Under the pieces are notes generated by a model. The model did not search any database, was not told where the DNA came from, and was given only the letters and a program-made list of their open reading frames with translations. From NCBI GenBank assembly GCA_024685655.1, contig JAIKVO010000052.1:1-41497 (forward strand): a DNA stretch of 41,497 nucleotides, written 5' to 3'. This stretch comes from Treponemataceae bacterium (GTDB taxonomy: Bacteria; Spirochaetota; Spirochaetia; Treponematales; Treponemataceae). Made by a program: the position numbers and the translations under genes. Of the stretch, positions 34,686-41,497 are shown in pieces; within the stretch, counting starts at the first letter, position 1; every line of letters begins with the position of its first letter.

Positions 34686-37600
34686 TTACTTACCAATCAC
34701 CCATGACTGCGATGAGTCCGGCAAATTGTTTATAAGCGTGCGCATATACGTCATCGTTTTCAGCAAGCTGGGTTTGGATCTGCCGTTCATTCCCGCAATT
34801 CCTCCAGTCTTATACACTGCCGATGCCGCAGACAGCAATCCCGGTTTACTGGAAAGCCGCTCCACAACATAATCAAGCTTAAGTTCGTTGAGATTGCTAA
34901 AAAGAGCATCTTTTTGCGAAGGTTGCAAACTAGAGCTTAACGTCCTGAGTGTCTTGAACATATCCCCGGCATTACGGAACTGTCGTTTCACAGGTGCTTT
35001 CATTATATTCTGCAAAGCATCACTTACAAGATTCATTGTAGTTTGCTCGTCTCTGAGAGGAGCTTCCTGCTTTTCGACTTTCTCATCCGGTTTTTTGCTG
35101 GCGATATTTTCAACGACTTCCGGAGCATGATTGTGTATCACAGAATCATGGGTTTCATGCTCTACAGGTTTTTCTTCAAATGCAGTATTATCCGAATCAG
35201 AATCAATCTCTGCACTATCGCGCATCATATCTTCCGAACCTTCAGGATTTTCTTCTTCAAGAACTTTTTCCACAGACTCCTCGGTGACATCCTCGTCAGA
35301 TGCCTCTTCTGGTATAAGCTCAGACTCTACTGGTTCCACATCTTCTTCCGCAAAAGGCTTTTCCTCATCAGATTCACCATCACCAAAAGAAGATAAGCCT
35401 GAAATATCGTCAAGAGCATTTTCTCCCTCTGAAGTGTCGTCTTCACCATTAAAAATGCCTTCACTGTCTGAACTGTCTTCTTCAGAGGCGGCTTTTTCGT
35501 CGAGAATATCTTCAATCGGCTCGCCTACACTGTCATAAGGATTTGGCTCCTGAACGGCGTCTAGAATATCTCCAGAATCAAGTCCTTCACCGGCTAGAGG
35601 AGGTTCCGATATATCAACTTCTTCCAACGGGGTATCCGGCAAAGCTTCGGACGACGGAATCTCCGACTGGTCAGAAGTTAGCGTATCCGGCAATATATCA
35701 GATTGTTCTGAAGGCGGCACATCAGGGTCGTCCTCAAAAGCGTTTTCCATAAGAGTGGGGCTTTCTTCCGGCATCGGAACAGGTTGCACCGGCGGCTTCA
35801 CAGTGGGCTGCTCAGGATATTGCGGCTGTGCCATCTGCGGTGTGAACATTGCAGGTTCCTGCCTTGGTGGCTGCGGTGGATACTGAGGTTGCATCGGATA
35901 TTGGGGATAGCGAACTGGTTCACGCCGATTTTCGGGTGCCTCTTCTTCCTCGAATTTATCTTCTTCAAACGGAGAACCAACTACATCAAGCATTTCATTT
36001 TGCTCAGAGGGAGAATACTTCGGTGTGTAGTTGTAGTCCAATGGATTGAATCCAGAATCATCACGAGAACTGGCAGAAAACTCAAACGGCATATCCTGAG
36101 GTATAAGCTTAGAAGTACCCAGTGTTTCTTTTCTGTCGTCATATTTCTCAGAGACAAAATCAACCGGAGACTCTTCCATTATCAGATTAGAATAATCACT
36201 GTCAGAATCTTCACCATCTTTATATTCAAGCTTCAAAAGCTCATCAAAATCTATTTTCTCAAACGAATCTATATCCTGACCAATCGAGTCGTCATCCGGC
36301 TTCTGATCATCAGACACAGCGAATTTCTCAAGTTTACTAACAGAATTCTCATACAGGCGGATTTTTTCCTGCAATTCCTCTGGAGAAGCTTGCTCCGTAT
36401 TTTCTGAGAGAAGCTCCGACATATCTGTCGTATCCTTTCTATTCGTGTCAACATGCGCGCCGACTCTGGATACAGCTTCTTCCAGCCGTGGATTTTCCAC
36501 ATCTTTTTCAAGAACTTTCTTAAAAACTTCCAGAGACTTCTCGTACTGCTTCTCTTCCTCATAAATATCACCCAGAAAGCATAAAGCCTCCGGATTATCA
36601 CCGCGTTTCTCCAGATATTTTTGCATATAATCTTCCGCATTCGCATAATCGCCCATGCGTTTGAACTGCATTGCCGCATCCCAAAGAAAATTTACAGAAC
36701 CCGGCTTAACTTCACATAAACGCTTGAAACATCCGTGAGCTTTGTCTATTTTGCCTGCACGGATAAAATACTGTGACAAAAGGTTCAGCATTTCAGGATC
36801 ATTCGGCGAAGAAGCTTTTTCTTGATTCAACAGTTCTCCTGCATCCTTAAGCTTTCCCTGATTTATAAGAAGCTGGATTTTTCTGTGCAACAAATCTTTT
36901 TCATTTGTATTAACAGCCTTCATGCGGTCAAGTAATCCGTAAGCCTCTTCAAACATATTCTGTTTTTCATAAACACGTTCAAGCCGTCCCATCACCGAAT
37001 AATCATTAGGACGTTTTTCGAGCACAGAACGGAAAATAGATTCTGCCTCGACATAATTTCCGCGTCTTACATGGAGCCTTCCCTGCGTAACTTCAAGATT
37101 TATATTCTCCGGATTTATTTTCAACCCCTGGGAAATAAGTTCCTGCGCCCCAGTATAATCCTGTTCGTGCATATATAGATCCGCAAGACCGTTCATAGCA
37201 TCCGGCCAGCCCGGCTTTGCCCTTAACGCATTCTCGAACGATTCACGGGCTTCCTTATATTTTCCCTGCGCTATGAAACTCAACGCAGAATTATAGTGAA
37301 GCACGGGATGGTTCTGGTCAACCTGAAGTCCTTTCCAATATGTTTGGAGCGCTTTTTTGTGATCACCACGCTTTGCTTGTATCGCACCAAGATGATTGTA
37401 CGCAAGCACATCGTTCGGATTCGTCTCGATCACAGATGTAAAGCATTCCGCAGCAGCATCGTATTCTTCCATGAGTTTGTACGTGAAACCCATATTATAT
37501 TTAACTTCGCTGCTGTCATGAATTTTTAGCGCACGTTCCAGTACTTTTATAGAATCCTGATATTTGCCAAGTCGTCTGAAAACGCCTCCAAGACTGTTCA

Positions 37601-37829
37601 AAGCCTCATAATTGGAAGAGTCGAGCCGAAGCACGCCAAGATACGCGCTTTCTGCTTTTTCGTCCTGACCAGCCTTTACGTAAGTCGAGCCGAGTTTCAG
37701 ATACAAATCCTTATTTGTAGGATCGTTTGCAAGAACTGTCCTGTAAAGACGAGCAGCCAGGGAAAAATCCCTGGCTAGAAGAGCGGAATCCGCCCTATTC
37801 AGAGTAAAATCGTTCTTATCATTGCCCAT
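34686..37829 (-). CDS. TPR protein, probable periplasmic flagellar collar protein FlcA-like
   Basis: A 1047-aa protein from ATG 37829. The track's 37874 start adds 15 residues that overlap the previous gene; neither start has a good Shine-Dalgarno, so this is a judgement. Residues ~5-455 are about a dozen TPR units (for example YLKLGSTYVKAGQDEKAESAYLGVLRLDSSNYEALNSLGGVF). Residues ~480-910 are strongly acidic with prolines and little predicted structure. A ~130-residue helical end follows (LVSDALQNIMKAPVKRQFRNAGDMFKTLRTL, SLLKTMTYMRTLINNLPDSS). A large TPR protein downstream of a LamG-like exported protein resembles the Borrelia FlcA (BB0326) arrangement as I remember it. No signal peptide is visible, so FlcA identity is tentative. 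Confidence 0.55.
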   Translation of the reverse strand: MGNDKNDFTLNRADSALLARDFSLAARLYRTVLANDPTNKDLYLKLGSTYVKAGQDEKAESAYLGVLRLDSSNYEALNSLGGVFRRLGKYQDSIKVLERALKIHDSSEVKYNMGFTYKLMEEYDAAAECFTSVIETNPNDVLAYNHLGAIQAKRGDHKKALQTYWKGLQVDQNHPVLHYNSALSFIAQGKYKEARESFENALRAKPGWPDAMNGLADLYMHEQDYTGAQELISQGLKINPENINLEVTQGRLHVRRGNYVEAESIFRSVLEKRPNDYSVMGRLERVYEKQNMFEEAYGLLDRMKAVNTNEKDLLHRKIQLLINQGKLKDAGELLNQEKASSPNDPEMLNLLSQYFIRAGKIDKAHGCFKRLCEVKPGSVNFLWDAAMQFKRMGDYANAEDYMQKYLEKRGDNPEALCFLGDIYEEEKQYEKSLEVFKKVLEKDVENPRLEEAVSRVGAHVDTNRKDTTDMSELLSENTEQASPEELQEKIRLYENSVSKLEKFAVSDDQKPDDDSIGQDIDSFEKIDFDELLKLEYKDGEDSDSDYSNLIMEESPVDFVSEKYDDRKETLGTSKLIPQDMPFEFSASSRDDSGFNPLDYNYTPKYSPSEQNEMLDVVGSPFEEDKFEEEEAPENRREPVRYPQYPMQPQYPPQPPRQEPAMFTPQMAQPQYPEQPTVKPPVQPVPMPEESPTLMENAFEDDPDVPPSEQSDILPDTLTSDQSEIPSSEALPDTPLEEVDISEPPLAGEGLDSGDILDAVQEPNPYDSVGEPIEDILDEKAASEEDSSDSEGIFNGEDDTSEGENALDDISGLSSFGDGESDEEKPFAEEDVEPVESELIPEEASDEDVTEESVEKVLEEENPEGSEDMMRDSAEIDSDSDNTAFEEKPVEHETHDSVIHNHAPEVVENIASKKPDEKVEKQEAPLRDEQTTMNLVSDALQNIMKAPVKRQFRNAGDMFKTLRTLSSSLQPSQKDALFSNLNELKLDYVVERLSSKPGLLSAASAVYKTGGIAGMNGRSKPSLLKTMTYMRTLINNLPDSSQSWVIGK

Positions 37830-37836
37830 AATCCAC

Positions 37837-39348
37837 TCACTTTTTTTGCAATTGCCGCCGGAGAGGTCTAGCATACACTTCAGGTGACAGCTGACCTATT
37901 ATTTCCGGCGAAGAGGCAGAAACTCCTGCCACTGCAAAATAGTATATTTTTCCATTCTCAAGTCCGGTAATCCTGATGCTGTTATCTTTTCCCACATATA
38001 TAGGAGAGCTTCCCTCCGTCGCTTCGTTCCCCAAATATTCACCGGGACGTTTTCCATAATAAAGCATATAACCACCGGTATTGCTCGTTTTGTTACTAGC
38101 AGTTCCTGCCCATGAAAGGTCCACATATCCATCGCCAGCTACAGCCTTCAGATCATATGGGATTACAGGCGGCTCATGCTCCTTGTATGTCACCGTGAAT
38201 TCAGAGATAGAAGGAGTAACCGAACACGCTCCGTCCGGATACAAATCTGCGGCAAGCTGGAACCAAACGCCATCCACAGCGTTGAGAGTATCGCCTGGCG
38301 TAAAAGTTTTCCATTCAGGCTGAGTTTCTGTCCAGTCGAACGGAGATTCAGACGACCGTACGTAATACTCTATCCAGGTTTGCGCAGGAACAGTCGCGAG
38401 AGCGTCAACAGAAAGTACTTCAGCTCCGTTCTTGCCGAGCGTAAACAAATCTGTCTCAAATCTGCCGCCTTCATCAGGATAAAGAAAAGCCACATTTTCA
38501 TTGTTGTCGCTGTTCCGGCGGATACAGAAATTATCAACCCAGCCTGTGTAAGACGGACAAATTTCAATAGAAGCCGGAACACCTAAATGTGCCTCGTAAA
38601 TAGTTCCGCGTTCATAACCTGTGTTAGTTATAAAAAGAATATCCTCGGTGACACCGTTCATTTTGTATTCAACCATGCCAGTATCATCATCGAATGTAAG
38701 CTCATGGTGCGACCATTTTCCCGGAATCAGGATAGATGCTCCCATCAGTGTGTAAACAGAATTTTCTTCCGTCATTGTGTCGAAGACATTCGTGAAGTTC
38801 CAGCGCATTCGGCTTCCATATACAGATGCAGTGATGCTTTGATAAAGAGAGTAACTTTCCAAGTTTCGGGATGAACGCCATGAGAATATTATCTCACCGT
38901 TGCCAGATGAAAGCGGACAAAGCCAGAATTCAATTGAGAAAGAATCTGTAAGCCCCTGCCGTCCGAAAAGTGAATTCGGATTTCCTGTCAAATGGATTCC
39001 GGTAGTTTCCCCTCTTGAAAGCGCAGCTTTTTCACCACGAGCAGAATTGTCACCCACAAAAACTTCAGCAGAATCGACAGTGTAGTTGCCTGTATCATCA
39101 ACGACCGCACCGTTTTCAAAAGTAAGCAGTAAATCAGTGGAATCATCAGGATTTATTGTCTGCTCCGAAAGCATATAGCTGTCATAACCGTATCTTCCAG
39201 TGCCGAGCGTTACGTTCTGTGTATATGAAACACCTTTCCATCCCTGTTTTCCGCCAAGTACGAGCGTCTGCTCACCAAATAACGGCTGAATTAAGCATGA
39301 GAACAGTAGACAAAAAGCTGAAAAAAAATATATTTGTTTTCTAACCAT
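37837..39348 (-). CDS. Exported LamG/concanavalin-like and fibronectin type III-like protein
   Basis: A 503-aa protein. I use ATG 39348 because MVRKQIYFFSAFCLLFSCLIQPLFG is then a signal peptide; the track's longer start would run into uvrC. Residues ~95-275 (DSFSIEFWLCPLSSGNGEIIFSWRS, WSHHELTFDDDTGMVEYKMNGV, GWVDNFCIRRN) look like a LamG/concanavalin A jelly-roll. Residues ~405-500 (PPVIPYDLKAVAGDGYVDLSW, NSIRITGLENGKIYYFAVAGVS) are a fibronectin type III domain. It is probably periplasmic or outer-membrane-associated and binds protein or glycan; the ligand is unknown. The FlcA-like ATG follows 8 nt after its stop, so the two are surely one operon. Confidence 0.7.
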   Translation of the reverse strand: MVRKQIYFFSAFCLLFSCLIQPLFGEQTLVLGGKQGWKGVSYTQNVTLGTGRYGYDSYMLSEQTINPDDSTDLLLTFENGAVVDDTGNYTVDSAEVFVGDNSARGEKAALSRGETTGIHLTGNPNSLFGRQGLTDSFSIEFWLCPLSSGNGEIIFSWRSSRNLESYSLYQSITASVYGSRMRWNFTNVFDTMTEENSVYTLMGASILIPGKWSHHELTFDDDTGMVEYKMNGVTEDILFITNTGYERGTIYEAHLGVPASIEICPSYTGWVDNFCIRRNSDNNENVAFLYPDEGGRFETDLFTLGKNGAEVLSVDALATVPAQTWIEYYVRSSESPFDWTETQPEWKTFTPGDTLNAVDGVWFQLAADLYPDGACSVTPSISEFTVTYKEHEPPVIPYDLKAVAGDGYVDLSWAGTASNKTSNTGGYMLYYGKRPGEYLGNEATEGSSPIYVGKDNSIRITGLENGKIYYFAVAGVSASSPEIIGQLSPEVYARPLRRQLQKK

Positions 39349-39356
39349 AATTGCGT

Positions 39357-41497
39357 ATGAATACAGATAAATCAGTCCGCGGACAGCTACACGAAACAGC
39401 ACTCAAAGCGCCTCAATCGAGCGGAGTTTACCTCTGGCGAAATGAAGACGGCACCGTTCTCTATGTAGGCAAGGCAAAAAACCTGAAGAACAGGCTTTCA
39501 TCCTACTTTTCCGGGCGGAAAGACATAAAAACTCGTATTCTTATCTCCCGCGCACATTCAATTGAATATATCGTTACCCAGAACGAGTACGAAGCTCTGA
39601 TTCTGGAAAACAACCTGATAAAAAAGTATTCTCCGCACTTCAACATAGAGCTGAAAGACGGAAAATCGTACCCGATGCTCCGCATTACGAATGAAAAATT
39701 TCCACGGCTTTTCAAAACAAGGTCGATGGTAAAAGACGGCTCCGCCTATTACGGTCCGTTCCCCGACGTTTCCGCGCTCGAAACGTTTTTGGAGAACATC
39801 AGCATAAAATACAAACTGCGGCGGTGCAAAAAATTCGTAAAAAAAGAAACACCGTGTCTTTACTACCACATGGGACAATGCTCCGCGCCTTGCTGCGGAA
39901 AAATTTCTTCGGAGTCCTATATGGAACTTATCGATGAAATAAGGCGCTTACTTGAAGAAAATCCGGCTGAAAACCTTAAAAAACTTGAAGATGAGATGAA
40001 AGAAGCCGCGAAGCTTCTTCAATTCGAGAAAGCCGCGCGGATTCGTGACGGAATTAATGCTGTAAAGATTCTTCACATGAAAAATACTGTTTCCGATTTT
40101 GATCCGGATTCACGCGACTACATCGGCTATGCGACCGAGGGAAGCCTTATCAGTTTTGCGGTTCTGCGGATGAGGAACGGCAAGCTTGAATCGCGCGATA
40201 TTTACAGGACGTTCAGCCTTAAAGAAGATGATGAGGTGATGACGGAATTTTTCCCCGCATACTACACCGAAAAAGAAAACTGCCCGGCTTTTATTTTCGT
40301 GCCGCCAAAAACCGATACAACTCTGATTCGCCGATGGTTCAAGGAACAGCTGAAAGTCCGACCGTCCATAAAAGTTGTTCCGGCGAACGGTACTTCCGCA
40401 AAAAGCGCGGCTTTTCCGGCAAAGCACAAAGCGGCGTTCGAAATGGCTGTCCAGAATGCCAAAGAAGATATTATACGACGAGTACGCGAGCGTGGTGACA
40501 TTCCGGCGATGCAGGAGCTTCAGGAAATTCTTTCATTGCCGTCGCTACCAGTTCGCATAGAAGGATTTGATATTGCGCATATCGGTGGAAAACTGCCTGT
40601 CGCAAGTCTTATAAGCTTTTACAACGGTAATCCCGATAAAAAGAACTACCGCTTTTTCCGCCTAAAAACTACGGACGGAAAGATAGACGACTTTGCCTCA
40701 ATGCGGGAAGCTTCATCCAGAAGATACTCTCGGCTGCTCCGCGAAGGCAGCGAAATGCCTGATTTAATCATGATTGACGGCGGCATTGGTCAAGTGAACG
40801 CGGTGCAGGGCGTGCTTGACGAACTGAATCTTGATATTCCGATTGTGGGTCTTGCGAAAGAGGATGAAGAGCTTTATTTGCCGGGAAGCAGCACGCCTAT
40901 CTGCCTTCCGAAGAGAAGCGATGCATTGCGGCTTTTGCAGCGCGTCCGCGATGAAACACACCGCTTTGCGACGAGCCGGAATCAGGCATTGCGCACCAAA
41001 GCGAACGTTGTCAGCCGTTTCGAGAGCCTGCCTCACATTGGGAAAAAGCGTGCTAAGCTGATAATAAGCAAGTACCGGACGCTTGAAACTTTTGAGATGA
41101 AGTGCCGCGAGTTCCCGGAGGAAGTGGCGGAGCTGCTTTCGGTGCCGGTCGCGCAAGTTACGGAAGCTGGCGAGGCGTCGGCAAAACTGCTTGCCGACGG
41201 TGGCGCAAAAGTCCACATCAACAAGCGGTACACCGCCGTGGACGAGTATATGAAGACGAGAGGTGCGAGTACCGCAGGGAGCCACGAGCCGCACACAGAG
41301 GCAGACAGTACAGGTGGCGCGACTGCCGCGACCAGCGAGAACCTTACAAACAGTCGCATTTTTGGCGCGGATCGCACGTCAGACATGGGCGACCACGCGA
41401 CTGGCGGAAACTCTACGTTCGGCACGGATCGCGCGACAAACGCGACCGACACACACGAAGCCGCGACTGGCGGACTTCTCGCCGCCGAAGACGAACC
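39357..41497 (+). CDS. uvrC: Excinuclease ABC subunit C (UvrC), right end cut by window edge
   Basis: Dual-incision nuclease of nucleotide excision repair. I translated it from ATG 39357; it is missing from the track because it is open at the right edge. The GIY-YIG domain (SSGVYLWRNEDGTVLYVGKAKNLKNRLSSYF) is at about residues 20-50. A Cys-rich segment (CSAPCCGKIS), the UVR helix pair at ~208-236, and the RNase H-like 5' incision domain at ~400-550 (LIMIDGGIGQVNAV, RDETHRFATSR) follow. The helix-hairpin-helix (LPHIGKKRAKLI) is near 558. Family proteins usually end at about 600-620 aa. Here a low-complexity T/G/A/D-rich tail continues to at least residue 713 without a stop. The start lies 8 bp from the divergent LamG-like gene start. 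Confidence 0.95.
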   Translation, partial: MNTDKSVRGQLHETALKAPQSSGVYLWRNEDGTVLYVGKAKNLKNRLSSYFSGRKDIKTRILISRAHSIEYIVTQNEYEALILENNLIKKYSPHFNIELKDGKSYPMLRITNEKFPRLFKTRSMVKDGSAYYGPFPDVSALETFLENISIKYKLRRCKKFVKKETPCLYYHMGQCSAPCCGKISSESYMELIDEIRRLLEENPAENLKKLEDEMKEAAKLLQFEKAARIRDGINAVKILHMKNTVSDFDPDSRDYIGYATEGSLISFAVLRMRNGKLESRDIYRTFSLKEDDEVMTEFFPAYYTEKENCPAFIFVPPKTDTTLIRRWFKEQLKVRPSIKVVPANGTSAKSAAFPAKHKAAFEMAVQNAKEDIIRRVRERGDIPAMQELQEILSLPSLPVRIEGFDIAHIGGKLPVASLISFYNGNPDKKNYRFFRLKTTDGKIDDFASMREASSRRYSRLLREGSEMPDLIMIDGGIGQVNAVQGVLDELNLDIPIVGLAKEDEELYLPGSSTPICLPKRSDALRLLQRVRDETHRFATSRNQALRTKANVVSRFESLPHIGKKRAKLIISKYRTLETFEMKCREFPEEVAELLSVPVAQVTEAGEASAKLLADGGAKVHINKRYTAVDEYMKTRGASTAGSHEPHTEADSTGGATAATSENLTNSRIFGADRTSDMGDHATGGNSTFGTDRATNATDTHEAATGGLLAAEDE

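Overview
The window looks like a piece of a Treponema-type spirochaete chromosome with moderate GC, probably from a gut or rumen species. Supporting signs are a fliS/flgN-like flagellar chaperone pair behind a sigma-28-like promoter, a DUF4954 protein, a TPR protein resembling the spirochaete periplasmic flagellar collar protein FlcA, and many signal-peptide proteins of a diderm envelope. A GH2 beta-mannosidase fits a plant-fibre or glycan-rich habitat. The species cannot be fixed from the sequence alone.

Layout. 1-1910 (minus): ftsH, cut by the left edge. 2369-3419 (plus): sigma-28-like promoter, fliS and a FlgN-like gene. 3648-5822 (minus): DUF4954 protein with a long leader of stacked hairpins. 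6157-8790 (plus): beta-mannosidase. 8962-22738 (minus): a tight seven-gene run, transcribed in the order acyl-CoA dehydratase activase, exported protein, exported TPR protein, beta-barrel-like protein, ExbB, ExbD and a TonB-like protein with a very long linker. 23058-26103 (minus): malic enzyme and the two subunits of class I fumarase, a C4-acid module.

26539-29974 is a graveyard of broken genes: an AAA ATPase with three A-tract frameshifts, a GNAT relic, a membrane protein with a T-tract frameshift, and a response regulator that has lost its phosphorylation site. 30122-32958 (plus) carries murJ and an M24 Xaa-Pro peptidase. 33133-34314 holds a DUF6273 relic and an Rpn-family PD-(D/E)XK nuclease. 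34686-39348 (minus) holds a LamG/FN3-like exported protein and the FlcA-like TPR protein. 39357 to the right edge is uvrC with an unusual C-terminal extension.

The most interesting non-coding signal is a set of intergenic hairpin clusters. Near 22.9-23.06 kb two hairpins share almost the same 14-nt loop while their stems differ by a compensatory base-pair change. At 34.45-34.63 kb one element can fold into a closed multi-branched structure with three arms. The DUF4954 leader has perfect 13-bp and 17-bp stems plus a middle segment with two mutually exclusive pairings. These look like dispersed structured repeats or cis-acting RNAs; no database search could be run to decide.
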